Shown here: piece by piece, positions 39,769 through 47,967 of the stretch | Layout: every line of letters starts with the position of its first letter | Numbering within the stretch: position 1 is the first letter of the stretch | Origin: an uncultured Pseudomonas sp. | GTDB lineage: Bacteria > Pseudomonadota > Gammaproteobacteria > Pseudomonadales > Pseudomonadaceae | Length of the DNA: 64,000 nucleotides | Assembly: GCF_946886105.1 (NCBI RefSeq) | Contig: NZ_CAMPHV010000011.1 | Span: 74,803 to 138,802 of the forward strand | Reading direction: 5' to 3' | Program-made: the position numbers and the translations under genes | Notes under the pieces: model-generated | Databases searched by the model: none | Told to the model about the DNA's origin: nothing | What the model saw: only the letters and a program-made list of their open reading frames with translations

Positions 39769-40614
39769 ATGACGACTGAACGACAGAACCTGGGTTTTGG
39801 TTTGGGGCTGCGCAGCACCTATTACCAGACCATTCTCGAACAGCGTCCGGCGATCGATTGGTTCGAAATCGTTTCCGAGAATTATCTGGTCGAGGGCGGC
39901 AAGGCCCTCTACTACCTGGATGCCATCGCCGAGCACTACCCGCTGGTGATGCATGGCGTGTCGCTGTCGATCGGCGGCCCGCACGAGTTGGATCGCGACT
40001 ACCTGCGACGTCTCAAACAGTTGGCCGCGCGGGTGCAGCCGCAATGGATCTCCGACCACCTGTGCTGGAGCCGCGGCAACGCCCATCAACTGCACGACCT
40101 GCTGCCGCTGCCCTATACCGAGGAAAGCCTGCAGCACGTGGCCGCGCGGGTGCGCCAGGTGCAGGACGTGATCGAGCGGCCGCTGGTGCTGGAGAACGTC
40201 TCCAGCTACCTGCGCAGCGCCGACGATCAATTCAACGAATGGCAATTTCTCGCCGCGCTCAGCGAACTCAGCGGCTGCGAGTTACTGCTCGACGTCAACA
40301 ACGTCTACGTCAGCGCGCGCAACCATGGCTTCGATCCCTGGGAGTTCATCAGCGGTTTGCCGGCCGAGCGCATACGGCAGCTGCACCTGGCCGGGCACAG
40401 CGACTACGGCAGCTACCTGATCGACACCCACGACCAGCCGGTTTGCGATCCGGTGTGGCAGCTCTACCAACGTACCCTGAGTCATCTCGGCATGGTCTCG
40501 ACGTTGCTCGAGCGCGACGACCATTACCCGCCGCTCGATGAACTGCTCGGCGAACTGAACAAAGCCCGCGCCTGTGCCGCGGCGGCGCTCGGCGGGAGTG
40601 CGGCATGCGCCTGA
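39769..40614 (+). CDS. bufB: BufB, DUF692 multinuclear iron enzyme (bufferin maturase)
   Basis: 281 residues from the ATG at 39769, with GAGGAGCC upstream. It is a TIM-barrel DUF692 protein: WFEIVSENYL, MHGVSLSIGG, LVLENVSSYL, LLLDVNNVYVSARNHGFDP and HLAGHSDYG carry the His/Asp/Glu metal ligands. Family members (MbnB, TglH) install or rearrange groups at Cys residues; here the substrate is the peptide encoded just before it. It overlaps the next gene by 10 bases. Confidence 0.9.
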   Translation: MTTERQNLGFGLGLRSTYYQTILEQRPAIDWFEIVSENYLVEGGKALYYLDAIAEHYPLVMHGVSLSIGGPHELDRDYLRRLKQLAARVQPQWISDHLCWSRGNAHQLHDLLPLPYTEESLQHVAARVRQVQDVIERPLVLENVSSYLRSADDQFNEWQFLAALSELSGCELLLDVNNVYVSARNHGFDPWEFISGLPAERIRQLHLAGHSDYGSYLIDTHDQPVCDPVWQLYQRTLSHLGMVSTLLERDDHYPPLDELLGELNKARACAAAALGGSAACA

Positions 40615-41384
40615 ACGACTGGCAACGCGAGGTCGAGGCCTACCTGTTGGGCGCGGATGCGACCCCCGCGCCAGCGCTGCGCGACAGCTTGCTCGGCAGT
40701 GCCGGGCTGGCGGTCGAGCAGGGCCTGGCGATTTATCACAACGCTTACCGCGCGCGCTTGCTCGAAGCGCTGCGCGGCGACTATCCGGCGGTGCACGGCT
40801 GGCTCGGCGACGAGGAGTTCGACGCCCTCGCCCTCGCCTATATCGACGCCCACCCCTCGCGGCACTTCAGCCTGCGCTGGCTGGGCGCCGAGCTGGCGGG
40901 TTTTATCGACGGCTTCCTGGTGCCGGAACAGGCGCAGCCGCTGAGCGAACTGGCGCGTTTGGAATGGGCCTTCACCCTGGCCTTCGACGCGCCCGAAGGC
41001 GAGCCCCTCGGTTTGGCGCAAATGGCCGAACTGCCGGCCGAGGCGTGGCCGAATCTGCAAGTGCGTTATCTGCCCAGCGTGCAGGTGCAACGCTGCCGCT
41101 ACAACAGCCTGGCGATCTGGCGGGCGATCAAGGAACAGGCCGAGTTCCCCGGTAGCCAGGCCCTGGAGCAGGAGGAGCTGTGCCTGATCTGGCGCGACGG
41201 TCTGGTCAGCCGCTACCGCAGCCTGGACCGCGCAGAAGCCAAGGCGCTATGCGGGATGACCGAGGAAGGTTGGAGTTTCGGCGAGCTATGTGCGCAGCTC
41301 GCCGAATATGCCGAGCAGGCGCCGTTGCAGGCGGCGACCTGGCTGCGCCAATGGCTCAACGACGGGCTATTGCGCCATTATTGA
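40605..41384 (+). CDS. bufC: BufC, DUF2063 partner of the DUF692 enzyme
   Basis: 259 residues. The N-terminal DUF2063 helical domain (LAIYHNAYRARLLEALRGDYPAVHGWLGDEEF) is followed by a C-terminal domain of unknown role. The family presents the precursor peptide to BufB. A 10-base overlap with bufB shows coupling. Confidence 0.88.
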   Translation: MRLNDWQREVEAYLLGADATPAPALRDSLLGSAGLAVEQGLAIYHNAYRARLLEALRGDYPAVHGWLGDEEFDALALAYIDAHPSRHFSLRWLGAELAGFIDGFLVPEQAQPLSELARLEWAFTLAFDAPEGEPLGLAQMAELPAEAWPNLQVRYLPSVQVQRCRYNSLAIWRAIKEQAEFPGSQALEQEELCLIWRDGLVSRYRSLDRAEAKALCGMTEEGWSFGELCAQLAEYAEQAPLQAATWLRQWLNDGLLRHY

Positions 41385-41462
41385 GCCTGCCGGAATAGAC
41401 TGAACCGATTGCTGATCGGCCGAGTCAGCATCTCTACCTGGTTTGGAACGGTGGAGGACGCC

Positions 41463-42647
41463 ATGCTCGCCTATTTGCCGCCTGCCTTACGCGGAGTTCA
41501 ACTGCCCCTGCGCGTGCGCCTGTGGAATGGCACGCAGCTCGACTTGGGCCCCGACCCACGACTGACCCTGGTGCTGACTGACCCGAGCCTGATGACGCAG
41601 CTGGCGCATCCGAGCCTGGACGTACTCGGCAGCGCCTATGTAGAAGGCCGCATGGAGCTCGAAGGGCCGATCGATGCGGTGATCGAGCTGGGCGACACGC
41701 TCAGCCAACTGCTGCTCGACGACGACTACCAGGAGGCGCAATCGCCCGGCGTGCACGACAAAACCAGCGATGCCGCGGCCATCAGCTATCACTACGACCT
41801 TTCCAACGACTTCTATGCGCTCTGGCTGGATCGCGAAATGGTCTATTCCTGCGCCTATTACGAAACCGGCTACGAAGACCTCAGCCAGGCCCAGCAGGCC
41901 AAGTTGCGCCACCTGTGCCGCAAGCTGCGCCTGCAACCGGGCGAACGGTTGCTCGATGTCGGGTGCGGTTGGGGCGGGCTGGCGCGCTTCGCCGCCCGCG
42001 AATTCGGTGTCGAGGTGCTCGGCATCACCCTCAGCCAGGCCCAATTGGAATGGGGCCGGCGGCGGGTCGCGGAGGAGGGGCTGGGCCAGCAGGTGCGCCT
42101 GGAATTCATGGACTACCGCGACCTGCCGCAGAACCAGGGCTTCGACAAAGTCGTCAGCGTCGGCATGTTCGAGCATGTCGGCCACGTCAACCTGCCGCTC
42201 TATTGCCAGCGCCTGTTCGGCGCCTTGAAGGCCGGCGGTCTGGTGATGAACCACGGCATCACCGCCCGCCATAGCGACGGCCGGCCGGTCGGGCGCGGCG
42301 CTGGCGAATTTATCGGGCGCTATGTGTTTCCCCAGGGCGAGCTGCCGCATCTGGCGACCATGGCCCGGGTACTCAGCGATGCGGGGCTGGAGGTGGTCGA
42401 TGTGGAGAGCCTGCGGCGCCACTATGCGCGCACCCTGCAACAGTGGAGCGCGCGCCTGGAGGCGCAGTTGGACAAGGCCACTGGCATGGTGTCCGCCCAG
42501 GTTCTGCGCATCTGGCGCCTGTACCTGGCCGGCTGCGCCTACGGCTTCGCCCACGGCTGGATCAATCTGCATCAGATTCTCGCGGTGAAACCGTTCGATG
42601 ATGGCAGCCACCCGTTGCCCTGGACCCGCGCCGATTTATATCGCTGA
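41463..42647 (+). CDS. Cyclopropane-fatty-acyl-phospholipid synthase family methyltransferase
   Basis: 394 residues from the ATG at 41463, with GGTGGAGGACG as RBS; the TTG at 41409 would be non-standard. The SAM motif DVGCGWGGLARFAA starts at residue 165, and SYHYDLSNDFYALWLD and FEHVGHVNLPLYCQ are typical of CFA synthases. Such enzymes add a methylene bridge to unsaturated phospholipid acyl chains. An N-terminal region of about 120 residues precedes the catalytic domain. A second CFA-type enzyme is common in pseudomonads, so this may not be the main Cfa. Confidence 0.88.
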   Translation: MLAYLPPALRGVQLPLRVRLWNGTQLDLGPDPRLTLVLTDPSLMTQLAHPSLDVLGSAYVEGRMELEGPIDAVIELGDTLSQLLLDDDYQEAQSPGVHDKTSDAAAISYHYDLSNDFYALWLDREMVYSCAYYETGYEDLSQAQQAKLRHLCRKLRLQPGERLLDVGCGWGGLARFAAREFGVEVLGITLSQAQLEWGRRRVAEEGLGQQVRLEFMDYRDLPQNQGFDKVVSVGMFEHVGHVNLPLYCQRLFGALKAGGLVMNHGITARHSDGRPVGRGAGEFIGRYVFPQGELPHLATMARVLSDAGLEVVDVESLRRHYARTLQQWSARLEAQLDKATGMVSAQVLRIWRLYLAGCAYGFAHGWINLHQILAVKPFDDGSHPLPWTRADLYR

Positions 42648-42731
42648 AGCATTCAGGGCATTTTTCTTCAATACCGCACACCGCGCACCCGTCAGTCTTA
42701 CCGCTCTTTCGATGAACTGAATGGGTGTGCA

Positions 42732-43319
42732 ATGACGGTATTACTTTCCATGGCGGCCTTTGCCCTGGCCGCTTCGATTTCCCCTGGCCCGGTCAATCTG
42801 GTGGCATTGAGCGCCGGCGCCCGTTATGGCCTGCGCGCCAGCCTGCGGCATGTGACCGGAGCGACCCTGGGTTTTACCCTGCTGTTACTGGCCGTTGGCC
42901 TGGGCTTGCAGCAACTGCTGCAGCAGTTGCCTACGTTGAAGATGCTGCTGCACTGGTCCGGCGTGGCGTTCCTGCTCTATATGGCCTACGGCCTGGCGCG
43001 CGACGACGGTCGGCTCGACAGCGACAAAACGCAACGGGCACCGGGGCTGTTCACCGGCGCGGCGATGCAGTGGCTCAACCCCAAGGCGTGGCTGGCGTCC
43101 CTGGCCGGCATAGGGGCGTTTGCGGCCGATGGCGAGTTGCGGGTAATCGGCCAGTTCGCCGCGCTGTACTTCGTCATCTGCTACCTGTCGATCGCCTGCT
43201 GGGCCTATGCCGGCGCTTTTTTGCGCCCCTACCTCGAGCAGCCGCGGCGTATGCGTCTGTTCAATCGTGCCCTGGCCTTGCTGCTGGCGGCCTCGGCGCT
43301 CTACCTGCTGCTGGCCTGA
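42732..43319 (+). CDS. LysE/RhtB-family amino-acid exporter
   Basis: 195 residues and about six membrane segments. The signature is FALAASISPGPVNLVALSAGARYGLRAS at the N-terminus, including the conserved SPGP. LysE proteins export amino acids or related metabolites. It ends tail to tail with the AraC regulator: the TGA stops of the two genes lie in the palindrome TGATCA (43317-43322). Confidence 0.88.
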   Translation: MTVLLSMAAFALAASISPGPVNLVALSAGARYGLRASLRHVTGATLGFTLLLLAVGLGLQQLLQQLPTLKMLLHWSGVAFLLYMAYGLARDDGRLDSDKTQRAPGLFTGAAMQWLNPKAWLASLAGIGAFAADGELRVIGQFAALYFVICYLSIACWAYAGAFLRPYLEQPRRMRLFNRALALLLAASALYLLLA

Positions 43320-44150
43320 TCAGCCGGTATGCCGGTATTGGCCGGGCGTCGCGGCGAGCAATTGCTTGAAGGTGCGTTGCAGATGCGCCTGATCGGCGAA
43401 GCCGGCGGCCAGGGCGACCTCAGCGATCTGCCCGCCGCGCCTGAGACGCGCCTGGGCGAACTGCACGCGGCTGTTGATCAGGTAGGCGTGCGGGGTCATG
43501 CCGTAGCAGCGGCGGAAACTGCGGTTCAGGTAGGAGGGGGAAAGCCCGACCGCTGCACAGATATCCTCCAGCTTCAGCGCCTCGGTGCAACGCTCGCGGA
43601 TCAGCTCGGCGGCCAGACGGATACGCGGGTTGTCCTCGCGACGCTCGACCGGCGCTGGGTTCAGGCGTTGCTGCAACTCGCCGAAAAACTCCAGCAGCGC
43701 GCAATGCTTTTGCAGGGGATCGGCCTGCTCGTCGATGAGCAGGCGATAAAGACGGTTCAGGCCGCGATAGAGCGTCGGGTCGTGGCTGAGGATATCGGCG
43801 AAGGCGCGTAGCGGTTGGTTGCGACTGAAACCCAGCTGGTGCTGCAACTCGGTCAGCCAGGCCACGTCGACGTAGAACATGCGGTAGGACCACGGTTGGC
43901 CGTCGATCGGGTTGCACGCGTGCACGTCGCCCGGGTTCATCAGCACCACGGTGCCGGCGGCGATCCGCTCGTGCGCTTTTTCATTGAGGTAGGTGCTGCG
44001 GCCGCGGGTGATCGCACCGATGGAAAAGACCTCGTGGGAGTGCGGCGCATAGCACAGCTGGCGCCCATCCAGCACATCCCGTGCTTCCACGAATGGCAGT
44101 TGCGAGTCGCGCCAGAAGCGCGGGATGGTTGCCGGATCGGGCTTGGCCAT
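43320..44150 (-). CDS. AraC-family regulator with N-terminal cupin
   Basis: 276 residues. An AraC-type cupin (PHSHEVFSIGAITRGRSTYL, NPGDVHACNP) is followed by two HTH motifs (LKLEDICAAVGLSPSYLNRSF and IAEVALAAGFADQAHLQRTF). The C-terminal ATPGQYRHTG is typical of AraC. It probably controls the neighbouring lysE exporter in response to an amino-acid-like ligand; the link is from position only. Confidence 0.88.
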   Translation of the reverse strand: MAKPDPATIPRFWRDSQLPFVEARDVLDGRQLCYAPHSHEVFSIGAITRGRSTYLNEKAHERIAAGTVVLMNPGDVHACNPIDGQPWSYRMFYVDVAWLTELQHQLGFSRNQPLRAFADILSHDPTLYRGLNRLYRLLIDEQADPLQKHCALLEFFGELQQRLNPAPVERREDNPRIRLAAELIRERCTEALKLEDICAAVGLSPSYLNRSFRRCYGMTPHAYLINSRVQFAQARLRRGGQIAEVALAAGFADQAHLQRTFKQLLAATPGQYRHTG

Positions 44151-44278
44151 GCCTGTACGTCCGTGGGGGTGTCGGTCGAGGGACTATAGCCGCTCGCGAC
44201 CGCCGAACAAACCGCCCGAGCTGCACGCGCTCGGCGGTTTGCCTTACCATGCCGGGATTGCCTCGCTGCGAGCCGCGC

Positions 44279-46027
44279 ATGCCTACTCTTGTTTTGCGTT
44301 ACCGGGTGCTGTTGCTGGTGCTGCTGATCCTCGGCGGCCTGTTCGCCAGTATCTGGTTGGCCGGGCGCTATGCCGAGCAGCGCGCCTGGCAGGAGCGCAG
44401 CGTCGAGGCACGCGGCCAGTTGCAGCTGTATGCGCAGGCGATCCACACCCTGGTCGAGCGCTTCCGCTCGGTCCCCGAGGTGCTGGCGCTGGACAGCGAT
44501 ATCCGCGCCTTGCTGCGTGCGCCGACGGACCGTTTGCTGGTCGAGAAACTCAATCAACGTCTCGAACGCCTGAATGCCGCCGCCGGCTCCACGGTGCTCT
44601 ATCTGCTCGATGCCGGGGGCGAAACCCTGGCGGCGAGCAACTGGCGCGACTGGAGCAGCTTCGTCGGCAACAACTACGCCTTCCGTCCGTATTTCCAGGA
44701 TGCCGTGCGCCAGTCCTCCGGGCGCTATTTCGCGGTAGGGGTGACCACCGGCATTCCCGGCTATTTCCTTTCCCATGCGGTGCGCGACGAAGCCGGCGCG
44801 GTACTCGGTGTGCTGGTGGTGAAACTCGAACTCGAAGACTTGCAGAAGGAATGGGCCAGCCAGAGCGGCGTCCTGCTGGTGGCCGACAGCTACTCGGTGG
44901 TGATCCTCAGCAACCGTCCGGAATGGCGTTTCCGCGCCCTGGAGGCGTTGAGCGAACAGGCCCGCGCCGAACTGGTGGAGGTGCGCAAATATGCCGAGCA
45001 GGCATTGCAACCGCTGCCCAGCCAGCTGTTGCGGCAGATCGACGGCAATGCGCAATGGCGCCGGGTCAGCGGCCCGAGTGGCGAGCGCGATTATCTGTGG
45101 CAGCGCATGCCGCTGGCCGAAGAAGGCTGGACCCTGCACCTGTTGCAGGAGCCGGCAGTCCTCGCCGATAGCGTCCGCAGCTATCGCCTGGCCGCCGCCG
45201 GGGTGTGGATGACCCTGGCGTTCCTGCTGCTGTTCCTCGCGCAAAAGCGCAAGAACCAACGCTTGCAGGCGGGCATCCGCGAGCGCCTGGAGCGCGAGGT
45301 GACGCTGCGCACCGCGGAGCTGCGTGAAGCCCAGGAAGGCCTGGTGCATGCGGCGAAAATGGCGGCTCTGGGGCAGATGTCGGCGGCCATGGCCCATGAA
45401 ATCAATCAGCCACTGACCGCCATGCAAATGCAGTTGGGCAGCCTGCGCCTGTTGCTCGACAGCGGCCGCGAGGACGATGTGCGCGAAGGGCTGAAGCGTA
45501 TCGATGGCTTGCTGCAACGCATGGCCGGGCTGACCGGCCACCTGAAAACCTTCGCCCGCAAGAGCCCGGCGGGTTTGAGCGAGCGCCTGTCGCTGAGCGA
45601 TGTGCTGGCCCAGGCCCTGCAATTGCTGGAGTTGCGAATTCGCAATGAACGTGTCGAGTTATACAGCGAACTTGACGCGAACATCATGGTATTGGGCGAT
45701 GCCATCCGCCTCGAACAGGTACTGCTCAACCTGCTGCACAATGCCTTGGATGCCATGAGCGGAGCTGTAACGCGGCGCCTGCGCATTCGCATCTACCGCG
45801 AGAGCGAACACTGCCTGTTGAGCGTGGCCGACAGCGGCGGCGGCATTGCCGAGCAGGATCTGCCGCATATTTTCGAGCCCTTCTACACCACCAAACCGGT
45901 GGGCGCAGGCCTGGGCCTGGGGCTGGCGGTGTCCTACGGCATCGTCCGCGAACTCGGCGGCAGCCTGGAGGCGAGCAATGGCGAGCAGGGCGCTGTATTT
46001 ACCCTGCGTTTGCCGGCAGCGCCCTGA
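44279..46027 (+). CDS. DctB-like sensor histidine kinase
   Basis: 582 residues from the ATG at 44279. Two membrane helices (about 10-30 and 301-322) bracket a periplasmic double-Cache domain (SWRD-type, NYAFRPYFQDAVRQSSG). The H-box has phospho-acceptor H373 in AAMAHEINQPLTAM, and the ATPase domain has NLLHNALDAM, DSGGGIAEQDLPHIFEPFYTTK and GLGLAVSYG. This is the C4-dicarboxylate sensor type. The partner DctD-like regulator is not adjacent but 1.9 kb downstream, beyond an intervening lysR/tautomerase pair. Confidence 0.9.
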   Translation: MPTLVLRYRVLLLVLLILGGLFASIWLAGRYAEQRAWQERSVEARGQLQLYAQAIHTLVERFRSVPEVLALDSDIRALLRAPTDRLLVEKLNQRLERLNAAAGSTVLYLLDAGGETLAASNWRDWSSFVGNNYAFRPYFQDAVRQSSGRYFAVGVTTGIPGYFLSHAVRDEAGAVLGVLVVKLELEDLQKEWASQSGVLLVADSYSVVILSNRPEWRFRALEALSEQARAELVEVRKYAEQALQPLPSQLLRQIDGNAQWRRVSGPSGERDYLWQRMPLAEEGWTLHLLQEPAVLADSVRSYRLAAAGVWMTLAFLLLFLAQKRKNQRLQAGIRERLEREVTLRTAELREAQEGLVHAAKMAALGQMSAAMAHEINQPLTAMQMQLGSLRLLLDSGREDDVREGLKRIDGLLQRMAGLTGHLKTFARKSPAGLSERLSLSDVLAQALQLLELRIRNERVELYSELDANIMVLGDAIRLEQVLLNLLHNALDAMSGAVTRRLRIRIYRESEHCLLSVADSGGGIAEQDLPHIFEPFYTTKPVGAGLGLGLAVSYGIVRELGGSLEASNGEQGAVFTLRLPAAP

Positions 46028-46053
46028 CCTGTCGCTGCGCTTGCTGACGCCCT

Positions 46054-46115
46054 GTCGGGTTACGCGGCGTTGGAATCACATGGTGTCGGTAATTCGCTGG
46101 CGCCGCTAACCCGAC
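46054..46115. repeat. REP-like inverted repeat
   Basis: GTCGGGTTACGCGGCG (46054-46069) is mirrored by CGCCGCTAACCCGAC (46101-46115). It lies 27 bases after the kinase stop and could protect or end its mRNA. Confidence 0.55.
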
Positions 46116-46163
46116 CTACGGTCTGTATTGACCCTGCGTTTGCCGCCAGTGCCAAATCAGTAG

Positions 46164-46231
46164 GGTGGGTTAGTGGCGCAGAGCAGCAGACGCAAAAACA
46201 ACAACGTTATTCGAGCGCCACGTAACCCACC
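46164..46231. repeat. REP-like inverted repeat
   Basis: GGTGGGTTA (46164-46172) and TAACCCACC (46223-46231) form a long-loop inverted repeat of the kind scattered through pseudomonad intergenic DNA. Confidence 0.45.
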
Positions 46232-46284
46232 ACTGACGGCACCGCGTTATCTGCATTTGGTGGGTTGCGTGCTGCGCCGGCTGT

Positions 46285-46446
46285 CTAGCAGGCCGTTGAA
46301 AAACTACCTGCGTTGGCAATACGGCGTTAAAAACGGCCTCAAAATGCTCATTTACAACACGTAAACTCCGCTTTTTCGGCTGTTTTTGTGGGGACGCCTA
46401 GTCCTTGTCTTGCCTGCCTCGCCTACATTTTTCAACGGCCTGCTAG
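46285..46446 (+). mobile_element. MITE-like element, copy 2, inserted at the lysR stop codon
   Basis: A 154-bp core (46289-46442) with ends CAGGCCGTTGAAAAAC and its inverse, flanked by CTAG at 46285-46288 and 46443-46446. The right CTAG contains the TAG stop of the leftward lysR gene. No ORF is present. Nearly the same sequence occurs inverted at 53474-53626. Confidence 0.8.
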
Positions 46447-47342
46447 CTGCCGGTTAAGCTGCATTCAGGCGGTAGCGGCATCTGCTCAACCTCCTGCGCC
46501 AGCCATTGGCAGAACGACTCGGCGTGCTGGTGCCGCGCTCGGCTGCGCGCCACATAGCGATAGCCGCTGCGCTGAAAGCCGAAGGGCGCCAACAGACGGC
46601 CGGCGCGCACCTCGTCGGCGACCAGATGCCAAGGCGCCACGCTGACCCCGAGGCCGCCAAGCGCGGCTTCCAGGTTGAAGTAGTAGTGCTCGAACTCGGC
46701 GCCCGTGGCGTCCAGCGGCGGTATCCCGAGCGACTCGCACCACATCGTCCAGGCATTGCGTCGGGTTCTCGTGCGTAGCAGCGGCAGGCCCGCCAGATTC
46801 GCAACCTTGTCGAGTTGCAGCGTGGCGGCCAGAGCGGGCGTGAGCACCGCGCCGAGGTATTCGGGGAAGAGTTTCCGGGTCGGCTCCTGCACCGCCTGCG
46901 CCTGTACATCGATCACCACGTCGTAGCGCTCGTCCGAGGGCTGCGCCTGTGCGTTGCTGGTGCTCAAACGTACCTCGATGCCGGGGTGCAGCGCGTTGAA
47001 GCGATACAGCCGGGGGATCAGCCAGCGCATGCTGAAGCTGCCCAGGCAGCAGACATCCAGGGTGCCCTGCGCTTGCTCGACGACCGCGCGCAGGCTGCTT
47101 TCCATCTGGTCGAACGCCGCTGACAAACCGGGCAACAGCGCACGGCCATGGTCGGTCAGCAGCGGCTTGTTTTTCGACCCCTCGAACAGGCTCAGGCCCA
47201 GGCTGGTTTCCAGCTGACGCACTTGCCGGCTGATCGCGCCGGGGGTCACCGAGAGTTCATCGGCGGCCGCGGTCATGCGGCCGAGGCGGGCGGCGGCTTC
47301 GAAGGCGCGTAAGGCGTTCAGGGAGGGTAGGTGACGTTTCAT
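46443..47342 (-). CDS. LysR-family regulator (GcvA-like)
   Basis: 299 residues. An N-terminal winged HTH (SLNALRAFEAAARLGRMTAAA, VTPGAISRQVRQLE) precedes a two-lobed effector domain (FSMRWLIPRLYRF, FEHYYFNLEAALGGLGVS), as in GcvA-type members. The TAG stop is part of the target duplication of a MITE-like element. A 21-base palindrome lies directly ahead of its ATG. It is divergent from the tautomerase gene it probably controls. Confidence 0.9.
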   Translation of the reverse strand: MKRHLPSLNALRAFEAAARLGRMTAAADELSVTPGAISRQVRQLETSLGLSLFEGSKNKPLLTDHGRALLPGLSAAFDQMESSLRAVVEQAQGTLDVCCLGSFSMRWLIPRLYRFNALHPGIEVRLSTSNAQAQPSDERYDVVIDVQAQAVQEPTRKLFPEYLGAVLTPALAATLQLDKVANLAGLPLLRTRTRRNAWTMWCESLGIPPLDATGAEFEHYYFNLEAALGGLGVSVAPWHLVADEVRAGRLLAPFGFQRSGYRYVARSRARHQHAESFCQWLAQEVEQMPLPPECSLTGS

Positions 47343-47363
47343 TATGTGAGTTTAGATCACATA
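47343..47363. promoter_or_regulatory. Likely LysR operator
   Basis: TATGTGA-N7-TCACATA is a perfect 7+7 palindrome containing the T-N11-A form bound by LysR proteins. It abuts the lysR start codon, so binding would block its own translation start or promoter (autorepression), and it may activate the tautomerase gene 127 bases away. Confidence 0.6.
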
Positions 47364-47490
47364 GCCAAGCCGAGAAAATCGCTTTTCTGCAGTGCCGATT
47401 TATCGAAATCTCTCGTTCGCTGGGCGCTCGATAAGAACTCCCGGTAGGCCGTGATCGGCCTCAACGCGAATTCATGAGAGGAAAAATCAA

Positions 47491-47898
47491 ATGCCGTTTG
47501 TGCGGACCTATGTGCATAAAAATACCAGCCAGAATCAGCGCGAACTGATCGTCGAAGGCATCCATCGCGCTTTGGTCGACAGCATCGGCATGCCGGAAGC
47601 GGAGTTGTTCAACCTGGTGGCGGAGTATGCTTCGGAGCAATTTTTCTATGACCGGAGCTTTAACGGCATCGCCCGCTCGGAACGCTTGGTGGTGGTGGAA
47701 ATCACCCTGCGCCGCGGCCGTAGCGACGCGATGAAGCGCGACCTGTATGCGGCGATTGCGCAGAATCTGGAGCGCGAATGCGCGATGTCCAGCCGGGATA
47801 TTTTTATTTTCATGCACGAGAACGACTACTCCGACTGGTCCGTGGGCAACGGCATTTTCGCCATGGCGCTGGTCCAGCAGATCGGCAGCGGCAGCTAG
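47491..47898 (+). CDS. Tautomerase-superfamily protein
   Basis: 135 residues. After Met removal Pro becomes the N-terminal residue (MPFVRTYVH), the catalytic base of 4-oxalocrotonate tautomerase-like enzymes. The length fits the fused two-motif subgroup (tautomerase_3/MSAD-like). RBS GAGAGGAAAAA is strong. The divergent LysR suggests induction by an aromatic or keto-acid related compound; the substrate is unknown. Confidence 0.85.
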   Translation: MPFVRTYVHKNTSQNQRELIVEGIHRALVDSIGMPEAELFNLVAEYASEQFFYDRSFNGIARSERLVVVEITLRRGRSDAMKRDLYAAIAQNLERECAMSSRDIFIFMHENDYSDWSVGNGIFAMALVQQIGSGS

Positions 47899-47967
47899 CG
47901 GGACGGCAACAGACCCTAGAGAATTCTGCCGACGTCGCTACACTGCGGCGTTCAAGCAGGAGGTGTT

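Larger units (their letters stand above)
46028..46442. other. Gap after the sensor kinase
   Basis: No gene. It holds two REP-like palindromes (46054-46115 and 46164-46231) and the second MITE-like element (46285-46446). Confidence 0.6.

Noticed and set aside
47343..47363. CRP/Vfr binding site
   Set aside because: The half sites TGTGA and TCACA are 7 bases apart, not 6, and the place fits a LysR operator better.
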